A DNA stretch of 64,000 nt from contig CAYHGX010000007.1 of the NCBI GenBank assembly GCA_964356355.1, forward strand, positions 1 to 64,000, given 5' to 3'. The notes under the pieces were generated by a model. The model was not told the DNA's origin. It did no database searches and saw nothing but the letters and a program-made list of their open reading frames with translations. Both the position numbers and the translations under genes were made by a program. The stretch comes from CAYHGX01 sp964356355. Its GTDB lineage: Bacteria; Patescibacteriota; Gracilibacteria; UBA1369; LOWO2-01-FULL-3. The number at the start of each line of letters is the position of its first letter. The first letter of the stretch is position 1. This document shows, piece by piece, positions 29,047 through 37,554 of this stretch.

Positions 29047-29678
29047 AAAATCTCCGGGATCAATCCCGCCTCGCCAAATTCCTCCACCGCATGCCACAAT
29101 AAATTTGCCGCAAAAATCGCGAGCAACACCGCTGTCACCATAAAAAACTTCCTCACCGGAAACTTCAGCGCACCCCTAAATATCGCCAACCCCAAAACCA
29201 CCGCACCCACCACTCCCAACGCACCACCTAAAAACACCGTCAAAGAATTATCTTTCACAAAAGAGGCCTGCATAAAAATCACCGTTTCAATACCCTCTCT
29301 AAGTACAGTCACAAAAGCCAAAAGCATCACTCCCCAGGTATAATTTTTATCCAAATGCACCGCAATTTTCTTCTCCACATTTTGCTTAATATTCTTTCCC
29401 TGCATCCACATCCACACCACCATCCACACGATCAAAAGAGCAGCAGTTAAATACATCGTCCCCTCATAAATTTCCTCAGCTCTACCCTCAAATCCACCTA
29501 AATAAACATTAAACACAATCGCCATCACCACACTCGCCACCACCCCCAAGGCCACACCAATCCACACGCTCTTTTCAAATTTCGGATTCCCCGACTTATT
29601 CAAATAAGCCAAAATAATTCCCACAATCAGCGCCGCCTCAAGGCTCTCACGAAAAGTAACAACGAAAGCTGAAAACAT
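29043..29678 (-). CDS. FTR1/EfeU-type iron permease
   Basis: 211 residues, multi-pass membrane protein. The two REXXE iron-binding motifs are RESLE (10-14) and REGIE (127-131), the signature of FTR1/EfeU ferric or ferrous iron permeases. The length is slightly short (usual 250-280). Its stop overlaps the convergent flavoprotein stop by 4 bp. A lipoprotein gene lies 24 bp upstream on the same strand. The partner oxidase (EfeO/EfeB) is not seen, so the electron or iron-delivery partner is unknown. Confidence 0.92.
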   Translation of the reverse strand: MFSAFVVTFRESLEAALIVGIILAYLNKSGNPKFEKSVWIGVALGVVASVVMAIVFNVYLGGFEGRAEEIYEGTMYLTAALLIVWMVVWMWMQGKNIKQNVEKKIAVHLDKNYTWGVMLLAFVTVLREGIETVIFMQASFVKDNSLTVFLGGALGVVGAVVLGLAIFRGALKFPVRKFFMVTAVLLAIFAANLLWHAVEEFGEAGLIPEIF

Positions 29679-29702
29679 ATATGTAAAGTTAATCGAATTA
29701 AA

Positions 29703-30506
29703 TTAAATTGACCTAAAGTCCACTTGATCCACCTTCTGAGCCACACCAGAATTATTATAAACATCCACTCTAAATCCCGTTTGCTGACTCTCATAAAGGG
29801 TCACCCTACAATCTCCATTACCAGAAGCAAAAGTCGCCGGCCACATTGGTCTACAAGCAAAACTCGCATGCACAAATTTATCAACACCGAATTCCTTTTT
29901 CACAGCCTCAACAGCATTTTGCACCAAAACAGATGAATCAGTAGCCATAAGTCCATCACCGAATAAATCACCAGTATTCACCTCCTCTTGATTAATTTCC
30001 ACCTGCACCAATTTCAGTTTTCCTCCACTAAATTCCACCCCAAACGCCTCACTCTTTTCATCCACCTTTGAATCCGTAATATCAGCAGCCTCATGCACAA
30101 AAATATAAACCCAGTAATTACTGTGGCCATTGGCAAATTCTCGCCCGGGAATAGTATAGTTATCATCCAACATCGGCCCAAAATTATTAAATCCAATTAA
30201 AGTAGCTCCAGAAAAAGCCGCCTTAGCATATTCATTCACTTGAGGCCAAAGCTCCTTTGCAGTTGGATCAACCAGCCCAGTCTCCTTTTCATCTGCCCTT
30301 AGCACCAATGCCTTTCCAGCACTTTCCGGCCCCTGATCCTGAGTTAAATCCGGCATCGCAATACCCTGTGCCGCTAAATCCTTCGCCACCTGATCCTGAA
30401 TATCATCCTGATTAGGCAACCCCGGTATTTGCATGGCCAAATCCTCCGCACTGCCACACCCAGCCAAAAGCACCAAAGAAACTAAAAACAAACTAAAAGT
30501 TTTCAT
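29703..30506 (-). CDS. lipoprotein encoded with the FTR1 permease
   Basis: 267 residues with a lipoprotein signal (LVSLVLLAGC, Cys17). No family recognised. The mature part is soluble and mixed alpha/beta, with two further cysteines in FACRPMWPA and NGDCRVTL that could form a disulfide. Placement directly upstream of the iron permease suggests, but does not prove, an iron-binding accessory role outside the membrane. Confidence 0.72.
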   Translation of the reverse strand: MKTFSLFLVSLVLLAGCGSAEDLAMQIPGLPNQDDIQDQVAKDLAAQGIAMPDLTQDQGPESAGKALVLRADEKETGLVDPTAKELWPQVNEYAKAAFSGATLIGFNNFGPMLDDNYTIPGREFANGHSNYWVYIFVHEAADITDSKVDEKSEAFGVEFSGGKLKLVQVEINQEEVNTGDLFGDGLMATDSSVLVQNAVEAVKKEFGVDKFVHASFACRPMWPATFASGNGDCRVTLYESQQTGFRVDVYNNSGVAQKVDQVDFRSI

Positions 30507-30562
30507 ACAAAAAAATTAAAAAGCCCGCAAATTATAGCCAAAAAGCCCCGTCAGTCCAATAT

Positions 30563-32170
30563 CTATTTTTTACCAGACCCAGGCGCACTCTTCACCTCCA
30601 CCGGACTTGGCGACCTCACCACCTCCACATGAAAAGTAGTTTCCGCCTTCTCACCCCACGGTTCCACTCCAACAGAATACTTACCGGTCAGCTCCACCGG
30701 TGTCCACCACTCATTCTTTTCACCAGCTCCCCATCTTCTTGCACCCGCACCCGGAAAATACTTAGCAGGCACTCCACCTCTAGCATGCAACGCACTCCTA
30801 TTGTTATTAAAAGCTACCCACATCACTGCAGCATCATACCCAGCCGTTGTCATCATTTGCACATAAAGATCAACAACATTATTACAATCCCCACCCTCAT
30901 TAAAAAGCACCAACAGACCCGGACGATCAAAATTAGAATCGTACTCCAGCTTATATGGCAACTGTTGAATAAAACCGATAATCGTCTTAATTCTTTTAGG
31001 GTGGTCATTTTTATCGATACCATTGAGCACAAACTCCACTAGCTGCTTCGCCACAGGATCGGCAGTATCAATAAGCGGAGCCATCTTTGCAATCGTAATA
31101 CTCCTACCAAAAACATTAGGGAATGTAACATTCCTATCTAGATTAGCGGCCGTCCTTTCCAGCAAACCATCAATACGTGAACTAATAGTAGACACATTCA
31201 TTGGCCACGTGCCCTTTTCACCCAGTTTCAACGTTACCTGCGGATCAGCCTTTAGCAAACTCGCCGGAACCCTCACGTCATGATAAGGAGAAACGCCACT
31301 AGGTAAAAGAAGCCTATTTCCTGCGCCCAAAAGCGCCTGATCCATTCCTGTCTTACTATAACTACCACCAGGTTCAATCCCATCCTTGACATCCATTTGC
31401 TGAATCACATAAAAACTTTTTTTAGTCTCAAACCCAGGCTCTGGATTATAAGTAGCCATTGTAAACACACCCTTTCCATCCCTCACTATTCCAAGTCTAG
31501 TTGTATCCAACTTTGTTGCAAAAGAAGTTTCATAAAGCCAACAAATCCAAGTTTTCAACTGCTCATCGCTCAACCCTGGCTCCAACAAAGTATTCACCGC
31601 ATCCGCAAGTGTTGTTTTTTGATAAGCATTTTCTGAACCACTAGCAGCAGTCATATGACCAGAAAGCTTACCAATAAGTGCAAACCTATATATATCCTGC
31701 TTTTTAGAACCCTCCACCATTCCACCGTTTTTATCTGAAGGATACAGCCCCTCATTCGTTGCCAAATATTTAAATTTACCCGCCAACAAATGCTCAATCA
31801 CTCTATCCATTTTCAGCATCCTGTCACTTTTAGTTAAATCCGTAATATTAAAAAGCCTTGTTGAATTTTCCAGCAACACAGCAAACGGCTTCTTAGCAAG
31901 ATTAAGCACTTCCGCCTCTTCAGCTAACTCAGCGCCCCCGGATCCTTGTCTCGACACAATCATCGTAGTAGCAGCAGCAAGCATTAAAACAAAAGCAGCT
32001 GCCGTCACAATCGGCAAAGAATCATGTCTCGCTCTATTCACTTCTTCCTTAATGTACTCAACCACGGCACCAATGACCTCCGCCACCCGGTCCTCAATTC
32101 TATTAATAAAATCAGGACTAAAAGCCTCAGCAACAAGCGGACTTTCACCCTTCACTGCCGGATAACTCAC
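30563..32170 (-). CDS. transglutaminase-like membrane protein (5' end at assembly gap)
   Basis: At least 535 residues. The start is uncertain: GTG at 32168-32170 is possible, but the frame stays open (VAG) up to the N run at 32182, so the true start may lie in the gap. A membrane helix (TAAAFVLMLAAATTMIV, ~55-72) splits a short cytoplasmic part from a large outer part. A transglutaminase-like core is visible near the C-terminus: IIGFIQQLPYKLEY, then the catalytic-Cys segment GGDCNNVVDLYVQMM and the His segment SALHARGG. Members act as cell-wall- or protein-modifying or proteolytic enzymes; the substrate is unknown. Confidence 0.8.
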   Translation of the reverse strand: MSYPAVKGESPLVAEAFSPDFINRIEDRVAEVIGAVVEYIKEEVNRARHDSLPIVTAAAFVLMLAAATTMIVSRQGSGGAELAEEAEVLNLAKKPFAVLLENSTRLFNITDLTKSDRMLKMDRVIEHLLAGKFKYLATNEGLYPSDKNGGMVEGSKKQDIYRFALIGKLSGHMTAASGSENAYQKTTLADAVNTLLEPGLSDEQLKTWICWLYETSFATKLDTTRLGIVRDGKGVFTMATYNPEPGFETKKSFYVIQQMDVKDGIEPGGSYSKTGMDQALLGAGNRLLLPSGVSPYHDVRVPASLLKADPQVTLKLGEKGTWPMNVSTISSRIDGLLERTAANLDRNVTFPNVFGRSITIAKMAPLIDTADPVAKQLVEFVLNGIDKNDHPKRIKTIIGFIQQLPYKLEYDSNFDRPGLLVLFNEGGDCNNVVDLYVQMMTTAGYDAAVMWVAFNNNRSALHARGGVPAKYFPGAGARRWGAGEKNEWWTPVELTGKYSVGVEPWGEKAETTFHVEVVRSPSPVEVKSAPGSGKK

Positions 32171-32181
32171 CCCAGCAACAG

Positions 32182-32281
32182 NNNNNNNNNNNNNNNNNNN
32201 NNNNNNNNNNNNNNNNNNNNNNNNNNNNNNNNNNNNNNNNNNNNNNNNNNNNNNNNNNNNNNNNNNNNNNNNNNNNNNNNN
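32182..32281. other. assembly gap (100 N)
   Basis: Exactly 100 N, the usual scaffold placeholder. Real length and content are unknown, and the join between flanking contigs is not proven by sequence. Confidence 0.97.
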
Positions 32282-32313
32282 TCGAAATAAGCGTACTCTA
32301 TAAATAAACCTGA

Positions 32314-32409
32314 GGGAAAATTGTACGAACGCACGTAGCTTTTTAGAGCTGGAGGTCTCGTGGTTTCCTGCAGCTCTAAAAAGCGAAGCTTAGTGAGCAC
32401 AATTTTCCC
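32314..32409. other. long nested hairpin element (candidate structured RNA or palindromic unit)
   Basis: The outer arms GGGAAAATTGT (32314-32324) and ACAATTTTCCC (32399-32409) are perfect 11-bp complements. The inner arms GCTTTTTAGAGCTG (32338-32351) and CAGCTCTAAAAAGC (32371-32384) are perfect 14-bp complements, closing on a loop that can pair further through GGAGG/TTTCC with wobble. The 13-14 bp between outer and inner arms form an internal bulge. There is no coding sequence, and I recognise no Rfam-type motif. It lies between the assembly gap and tRNA-Trp. Confidence 0.7.
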
Positions 32410-32431
32410 GAAAACCGATATTTTGGAAGCG

Positions 32432-32456
32432 TTGAAACCTTTCTTAAAGGTTTCAA
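32432..32456. other. 11-bp perfect hairpin next to tRNA-Trp
   Basis: TTGAAACCTTT (32432-32442) and AAAGGTTTCAA (32446-32456) pair fully around a CTT loop. It lies 7 bp beyond the tRNA-Trp 3' end. Neither strand has a U-run after the stem, so I do not call it an intrinsic terminator; it may still protect or process the tRNA precursor. Confidence 0.5.
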
Positions 32457-32463
32457 AATTGTT

Positions 32464-32538
32464 TGGCAGGCCCAAGAGGATTTGAACCCCTACTTGCGGT
32501 TTTGGAGACCGTCGTGCTACCATTGACACTATGAGCCT
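32464..32538 (-). tRNA. tRNA-Trp (CCA)
   Basis: Reading the minus strand, a 7-bp acceptor (AGGCTCA/TGGGCCT with one G-U), D arm, anticodon loop CTCCAAA (anticodon CCA), T arm with GGTTCAAAT, and encoded CCA end. The first anticodon-stem pair appears to be an A-C mismatch. Confidence 0.93.
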
Positions 32539-32612
32539 ACGATTTATGCGAATGGCAATATAACAAAAGAGGCCCGCATTCGCCAGCCCCTTTTAATTTT
32601 TCATCTCTCAAA

Positions 32613-34274
32613 TTACTTCACCACAGACTCTATTTTTAAATAAGATTCGCTCTTCAACACACCATCCTCAGTCTTACTTCCACCAACTACATACCCAAGC
32701 GTCTCCATAAAGTCCTTCACCAAAAGATAAATTTTCTCACCCTCAACTGCCTTAACCGAATCCACGAACTGGCTACCCTTCGCCATTTCCGCATACTTAT
32801 CCAAAATCACAAACAACGGACTAAAATCAAAATAATTTCTCGTATCAAACTCCTTCATGTTTAAAGCCCCAAAAGCATTTTTCATCACTTCATTTCCACT
32901 CAAAGTTGCCTTCACCTCCTCCTCCAGCCCTGGATAAAGCGCAAAAAACAACATGCCATTACTATCCACTCCATAGTAAAATTCCACCTTCAGGCTCTTG
33001 AAATCCAATGCCGGTAAATACACCCTCACTCCATTCAAAAGCTCTTCCGGAATCACACTAAAATCAAAGTATAACTTCCTTATCGGCGCCCCCTTTATTA
33101 CCTCCACTTCTCTCTTCAACAAGCCCAATCCTTCATATCCACTACCGGCAATCGTAGAATCAAATTCAGCTATCACGTCGTCGGCATATCCATCCATTTT
33201 ATTCAAAAAAGTCTTGGCCAATTCCCCATTTCCCGTCCCAATATCAAAATACAAAGAAACCGCAGGATAAAGCTGGCCCTTATCTGAAACCACCAACGCC
33301 AAAGGCGCGTTAAACAACTCCTTATAATCAGCAATACTTTCCACCCCCGTAGCACCAATAGTGCCGGCCAAATCATCAATCAATCCCGAAACTTGCGAAA
33401 ACAAAATTACATCCTGATCAGGCAATTTCGAGAAGAAATCCACCTTCACTCCCCCATCAGAAGCAGCTCCATCCACCGCCTTCCCCTCCCCCACAAGCCG
33501 ATTCGCCAAAACTCGAATTCCCTTACTCTCAGCCAACATCACCCCATACGCCGACCCAGTCCCCATCGATTCCTGCCCACTATTTCGATTAACAGTTTGA
33601 ATAAACTTATCGCTCATATAAACAAACGCCATACTCTTAGCACTCAAATTTCTCACCCTTTTATAGTTATCTGTCCCAGCAAACCCATCGTCCCCACCAT
33701 TGAGGCGTCCGAGCGCATCATCAAGATAATTTCGACCATTAGAAATCAAAAACACATCTCCACTCCTAGCTATAAACACCTCGTCACGCGCATTTTCCCA
33801 AAATTTCACACCATCCTTTTTACTCTCTATAAATTTTTTGCCCGATTTCGTAATCATCTTCACCACAAAATCCTGAAACTCATCAGCCTTAGCAAACTTC
33901 CCGGCCAACACCACCTCATTAAGCCCATCCGCTTTATTTTCATCCACCACTACGCCTCCAACCACCTTCCAATCACTACCAATAAACGGCTTCAGTAAAG
34001 AAAAATAGTCAGCTACTTCGGCATTATTTTGATCAGAAAAACTCTTATTAAATTCATCCGAAATTTGTTTATAACTCTCTTTTGGGAATTGAGCCAACAA
34101 ACCCTTAAGCAAAGCCACCTGCTCCTGATTTGAATAATCAAAACCAAAAGCCACGTCACTCTTTTCTGGCACCACCGACTCAAGCGCCACATCTCCCTTG
34201 GCCTTTCCACATCCTGTAATCAAAAGAGCTAATCCAATCAACACACCAGCCCCAGCTAAAAATCGTTTATTCAT
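32613..34274 (-). CDS. DUF3352-like lipoprotein
   Basis: 553 residues. Lipoprotein signal with ALLITGC, Cys22. The body resembles DUF3352 family proteins: VPEKSDVAFGFDYSNQEQ at the mature N-terminus, repeated hydrophobic/acidic segments and a duplicated-looking architecture (FAKADEFQDFVV versus later FLNKMDGYADDVIAE). Predicted to lie outside the membrane; function unknown. It stands alone between tRNA-Trp and bL33. Confidence 0.72.
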   Translation of the reverse strand: MNKRFLAGAGVLIGLALLITGCGKAKGDVALESVVPEKSDVAFGFDYSNQEQVALLKGLLAQFPKESYKQISDEFNKSFSDQNNAEVADYFSLLKPFIGSDWKVVGGVVVDENKADGLNEVVLAGKFAKADEFQDFVVKMITKSGKKFIESKKDGVKFWENARDEVFIARSGDVFLISNGRNYLDDALGRLNGGDDGFAGTDNYKRVRNLSAKSMAFVYMSDKFIQTVNRNSGQESMGTGSAYGVMLAESKGIRVLANRLVGEGKAVDGAASDGGVKVDFFSKLPDQDVILFSQVSGLIDDLAGTIGATGVESIADYKELFNAPLALVVSDKGQLYPAVSLYFDIGTGNGELAKTFLNKMDGYADDVIAEFDSTIAGSGYEGLGLLKREVEVIKGAPIRKLYFDFSVIPEELLNGVRVYLPALDFKSLKVEFYYGVDSNGMLFFALYPGLEEEVKATLSGNEVMKNAFGALNMKEFDTRNYFDFSPLFVILDKYAEMAKGSQFVDSVKAVEGEKIYLLVKDFMETLGYVVGGSKTEDGVLKSESYLKIESVVK

Positions 34275-34337
34275 AGAAAAAAATTAAACTTCCGATATCA
34301 CAGGAAGTTTAACAAAGAATTTCAGATTTTGATAGTT

Positions 34338-34358
34338 GGCGCTCGCTTCGCTCGCGCC
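34338..34358. repeat. GGCGCTCGCTTCGCTCGCGCC palindromic repeat (given in parts)
   Basis: An imperfect palindrome with GGCGC/GCGCC arms and a TCGCTTCGCTC core, 10 bp downstream of the bL33 stop. It belongs to the repeat family also present at 15756 and 44168. No U-run follows, so it is not a classical terminator. Confidence 0.6.
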
Positions 34359-34367
34359 CCAAAGCTA

Positions 34368-34553
34368 CTAATTACCCTTCTTAGTATCCTTTCTCTTATG
34401 AACAACGTGCGCGCGGCACTTCTCATGACCACAAAACTTCTTGAGCTCTTTTACGATCTCGTCATTTCTGCGTTTGTCGTAAGCAGTAACGTAGTTTGCA
34501 GTATTACAACCTGAGCAAAACCATGTAGCAAATTGACTTTTTCCGTGTGCCAT
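34368..34553 (-). CDS. rpmG: 50S ribosomal protein bL33
   Basis: 61 residues. Two zinc-type cysteine pairs, CSGC (13-16) and CGHEKC (41-46), with NYVTAYDKRRN and ELKKFC between them, fit the zinc-binding form of bL33, although spacing in the second pair (C-x4-C) is wider than usual. Basic C-terminus (HKRKDTKKG). Component of the large ribosomal subunit near the E site. Confidence 0.88.
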   Translation of the reverse strand: MAHGKSQFATWFCSGCNTANYVTAYDKRRNDEIVKELKKFCGHEKCRAHVVHKRKDTKKGN

Positions 34554-34697
34554 AAATTCATTTCTTTAAATAAAGCATACCGATCTTATCTGAAATTTAA
34601 GCAATGTCAACAGAATCTCAGGCCCTCCGCGGCCAACTCCTTGCATAAATCGATACTTTCAGTTAAAAATCAGTAGTTCAAAAGCTTCAACATTCAG

Positions 34698-34773
34698 GCC
34701 GTTATAGCTCAGATGGTAGAGCGCATCCATGGTAAGGATGAGGTCTCGGGTTCAATTCCCGATAACGGCTCCA
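34698..34773 (+). tRNA. tRNA-Thr (GGT)
   Basis: Acceptor GCCGTTA/TAACGGC, D arm GCTCAGATGGTAGAGC, anticodon loop ATGGTAA (anticodon GGT), T arm with GGTTCAATTCC, and encoded CCA. 76 nt. Confidence 0.95.
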
Positions 34774-34787
34774 TATTAGCTCAAATT

Positions 34788-35942
34788 CTAATCTTCTAGT
34801 CCCCACACCCTCTCCGGATATTTATCCAAAGCTTTATTCATAAGAGCCTTATTTTTCTCAACTTCCTTTTTTGCCGACTCCGGGATCTTCGCAAGCAACT
34901 CATTCATCTCGGCCTCACTCAGCTTCTTATTACTATCTGAATAACAACCCACCTGAGAAATAAATCCAGGCCCCTCATAGTACTGCTTCATTCCCTCATT
35001 CGGTGCAAAAAATTCACCAGCATCAACATCTGTAATATTTCTCACATCAAGATAATCGATCGTCATTTTGAAATTTGAAGATACGTTAGTTCGTCCAAAA
35101 TACTTTTCTAAAAAACCTTTAGACGGACTATACACAGCCCTCGCCAAGCTCAAGGAATCTCTATAAAAATACATTTCAGTCACTTCCCCCCTACCTTCAG
35201 AAGTAACCTTGTAAGCCCACTCTCCATTCAAAACCACCTCCTCAACCTCATAGTCACCATCTTCCTTAATTTCCTCCAAAACATTCAGCGGCATCCTGCC
35301 ATCATTCCTCCACTGCTCCTCAGGCAACATTTCACCCGGTAAATCATCACCCTCTTTATACCCAACCAATCCACTAGAAACTTCGTACTTAGAATAATCA
35401 TCAACATTCACATTCAAAAGCACGCTCCCCATAATATCGTCCTTCTCTATCCTGCGTTTATCCACCATGCAATAAATCAATTTTTCAGCGCCCTGCTCGG
35501 CCACAATAGAATCATTAGTAAACAACTCGCCCTCCGCAGTTGCTAAATAAATAGCATCTTTTTTTCCTGATCCTTTAAACATAAATTCACCATTATCCCC
35601 ATGCCAAACTTCCGATATATATTCGTTTCCAAACTCACTCTCTACCCCCACTTGTCCTTCAATTTTAATCTTCTCCTTTGTATAAAAAATCCCCTGCTCA
35701 TTTTGCAAAGACTTATACTGCTCCAAGGCATCCGCCACCATATTATTCTTAGAAGAAAACGGCCCACTCACCACCACCGCCGCCACAATTAAAATCATCA
35801 AGCTCGCACCAGCAAATGAATATCTCCAAAAGAAAAAGGGTCTACGCGCAGGCCTATATTGCTCCATCAATTTCTGCTCCAACCCCGCCACAAATTTTGG
35901 TGACACCTTATTTTTCAACAACTTTTCTAATTTCTTTTCCAT
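34788..35942 (-). CDS. probable anti-sigma factor (membrane sensor)
   Basis: 384 residues. A short cytoplasmic N-terminus (MEKKLEKLLKNKVSPKF) is followed by a membrane helix (ASLMILIVAAVVVSGPF, ~48-64) and a large outer domain of unknown fold. It is 38 bp downstream of the ECF sigma gene on the same strand, the standard arrangement for a sigma/anti-sigma pair. No zinc-binding anti-sigma (ZAS) motif is visible, so the assignment rests on context and topology. Confidence 0.62.
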   Translation of the reverse strand: MEKKLEKLLKNKVSPKFVAGLEQKLMEQYRPARRPFFFWRYSFAGASLMILIVAAVVVSGPFSSKNNMVADALEQYKSLQNEQGIFYTKEKIKIEGQVGVESEFGNEYISEVWHGDNGEFMFKGSGKKDAIYLATAEGELFTNDSIVAEQGAEKLIYCMVDKRRIEKDDIMGSVLLNVNVDDYSKYEVSSGLVGYKEGDDLPGEMLPEEQWRNDGRMPLNVLEEIKEDGDYEVEEVVLNGEWAYKVTSEGRGEVTEMYFYRDSLSLARAVYSPSKGFLEKYFGRTNVSSNFKMTIDYLDVRNITDVDAGEFFAPNEGMKQYYEGPGFISQVGCYSDSNKKLSEAEMNELLAKIPESAKKEVEKNKALMNKALDKYPERVWGLED

Positions 35943-35980
35943 ATAATAATTGGATTAATTTTCGTTAATAAAGAGGACGT

Positions 35981-36517
35981 TCAAGAAAAATTACTGCAAA
36001 CTTCAGCATTTTTTCTCAAAGTCTCCAGTGCCCGCGACAAATTAGAGGCCACAGTTTTTTCGGACGTACCCATCGTTTTCGCAATCTCTCTATTCTGCAA
36101 ATCCGAAGCAAATCTCAGCAAAACAGTTTCCCGTTGTTTCTCCGGCAACTCCTTCACAAATCCCCAAAGTTTTTTCAACTCTTCCCTCGATAATCCGCTA
36201 TTCGCCCCCTCTTCCTCCACCCGATTATCCAAAAATTCCTCATAAGCCACAGTCACCTCTTCTCTCTTCCCCCATTTTTTTTTCAACAAATTCTTCGCAA
36301 TCTGAAACAGCCAAGCCCTAAAAGCCAACAACTCATTAGATCGTAAACTATAAAGTTTCTTCACCACAATTTCCCAAGTATCACTCGTTAGCTCCTCAGC
36401 CTCCTGCACATTCCCCACTCTCGCGAGAAAAAAATTATAAACCGGCCCCACGTGAGCCTGATACAGCTCCGCAAAACTATCTGCCTCCTCTTTAGCCCGT
36501 TTTACTAAAGTTTCCAT
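35981..36517 (-). CDS. ECF-type RNA polymerase sigma factor
   Basis: 178 residues. Sigma-70 region 2 (FAELYQAHVGPVYNFFLARV, then DTWEIVVKKL and FRAWLFQIAKN) and region 4 (LPEKQRETVLLRFASDL, NREIAKTMGTSEKTVASNLSRAL) are both clear, with no region 1 or 3, as in ECF sigma factors. It directs RNA polymerase to stress or envelope genes; the regulon is unknown. Confidence 0.93.
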   Translation of the reverse strand: METLVKRAKEEADSFAELYQAHVGPVYNFFLARVGNVQEAEELTSDTWEIVVKKLYSLRSNELLAFRAWLFQIAKNLLKKKWGKREEVTVAYEEFLDNRVEEEGANSGLSREELKKLWGFVKELPEKQRETVLLRFASDLQNREIAKTMGTSEKTVASNLSRALETLRKNAEVCSNFS

Positions 36518-36597
36518 AACAATAAAATTACATTATTCTAAGTGATAGATACACAAAAAATAAAAGTACTGCATCAAGTAAGACACATCGTCCCCAC

Positions 36598-36626
36598 TTG
36601 ACCTTTTTATATATTCTTTATATACT
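36598..36626 (+). promoter_or_regulatory. promoter of the RelE-type toxin-antitoxin operon
   Basis: TTGACC (36598-36603), 17-bp spacer, TATACT (36621-36626). Start codon 23 bp downstream at 36649. Confidence 0.65.
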
Positions 36627-36648
36627 ATTAGCAATAACCCTTGCAAAT

Positions 36649-36879
36649 ATGACTTCACTTATATTCAAAGTCAGTGACAAAATCCCCAAAGAACTAGATG
36701 TTATCCAAGAAGAAGAAGGCCTGGGAAACAGAACATCCACCCTCACCTTTCTTATTAAGTATTATTTTCTCACAAAAAAAAGCTCTCTAGATCAATCCAT
36801 CCAAATTATGGACAGGTTACTTGACCGCATTGATACAGCCAAGCTCCCTTCCGCAAAAGAACAACTCAAGGATATATAA
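36649..36879 (+). CDS. antitoxin-like protein, probable ribbon-helix-helix
   Basis: 76 residues from MTSLIFKVSDKIPKELDVIQ. The pattern of a short beta strand then helix-turn-helix (NRTSTLTFLIKYYF) fits a ribbon-helix-helix antitoxin; the C-terminal half would wrap the toxin. An upstream in-frame ATG-like extension would include the promoter and is rejected. It is 8 bp before the toxin gene. Homology is weak, so context carries the call. Confidence 0.65.
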   Translation: MTSLIFKVSDKIPKELDVIQEEEGLGNRTSTLTFLIKYYFLTKKSSLDQSIQIMDRLLDRIDTAKLPSAKEQLKDI

Positions 36880-36887
36880 ATATTCGC

Positions 36888-37223
36888 ATGCAAATATTTT
36901 TCTCGGAACACTTCAAAAAACAACTTAAAAAACTCAAAAAAAAATACACTCATATTAAAGACGATCTTTTGAGTGCGATCGATTCCTTTGATCCCAGAAA
37001 TGAAATTACAATTGGCCGTTCAATATACAAAATCAGAATATCCAGTAGTGACATACAAAAGGGAAAATCTGGAGGCTTCAGATCCTACATTTATCTCTAC
37101 ATGAAAAAGGATTTACTCCTCCCACTTTGCATCTATCCAAAATCAAAAACTGAAAGTATTACCGAAAACGAACTCAAGCATCATTTCGATCAAACCATTC
37201 AAGAAGCTCTAGAAAAACTATAA
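36888..37223 (+). CDS. RelE/HigB-like toxin
   Basis: 111 residues, basic. MQIFFSEHFKKQLKKLKKKY and the later KIRISSSDIQKGKSGGFRSYIYLYM match the RelE/ParE superfamily, where GKSGGFR-type segments carry the catalytic Arg. Probable mRNA interferase. Operon: antitoxin first, then toxin, then an Smr gene one base after the stop. Confidence 0.78.
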   Translation: MQIFFSEHFKKQLKKLKKKYTHIKDDLLSAIDSFDPRNEITIGRSIYKIRISSSDIQKGKSGGFRSYIYLYMKKDLLLPLCIYPKSKTESITENELKHHFDQTIQEALEKL

Positions 37224-37224
37224 A

Positions 37225-37554
37225 ATGGCCAAAAAATCCCCCAAACCCAAAAAGCTCAACAAATACGACAACCTCTCCAAGCACCAGGCCGAGTTTGATT
37301 TTCACGATCGTGGAATGCTCCACGCCGGCGACATCAAACGCCTCGCAGACGAATTCCTAGACACCTGCGAACGCCGCAAACTCACAAAAGTCCTCTTCAT
37401 CACCGGCAAAGGCCTCCACTCGCGAAACGGCAGCCCAGTAGTAAAGCCACTCCTCAAGCGCTACTTACTCACCTTACCTTTCGTAGTCCGCGTATACGAA
37501 GGACGCTCCACCATCGGCGGCAGCGGCACACTAGAAGTGGTTCTGGATTTCTAA
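37225..37554 (+). CDS. Smr domain protein
   Basis: 109 residues. The Smr (MutS2 C-terminal type) nuclease-like fold is shown by FDFHDRGM (the DLHG position), LFITGKGLHSRNG (HGxG position) and GGSGTLEVVL at the end. A lysine-rich N-terminus could bind nucleic acid. Stand-alone Smr proteins cleave or nick DNA or RNA; here the usual DLHG and HGKG are altered to DFHDRG and TGKG. Starts 1 bp after the RelE-like toxin. Confidence 0.85.
   Translation: MAKKSPKPKKLNKYDNLSKHQAEFDFHDRGMLHAGDIKRLADEFLDTCERRKLTKVLFITGKGLHSRNGSPVVKPLLKRYLLTLPFVVRVYEGRSTIGGSGTLEVVLDF

Noticed and set aside
32314..32409. Classical rho-independent terminator
   Set aside because: The hairpin is bulged and no U-run follows on either strand.
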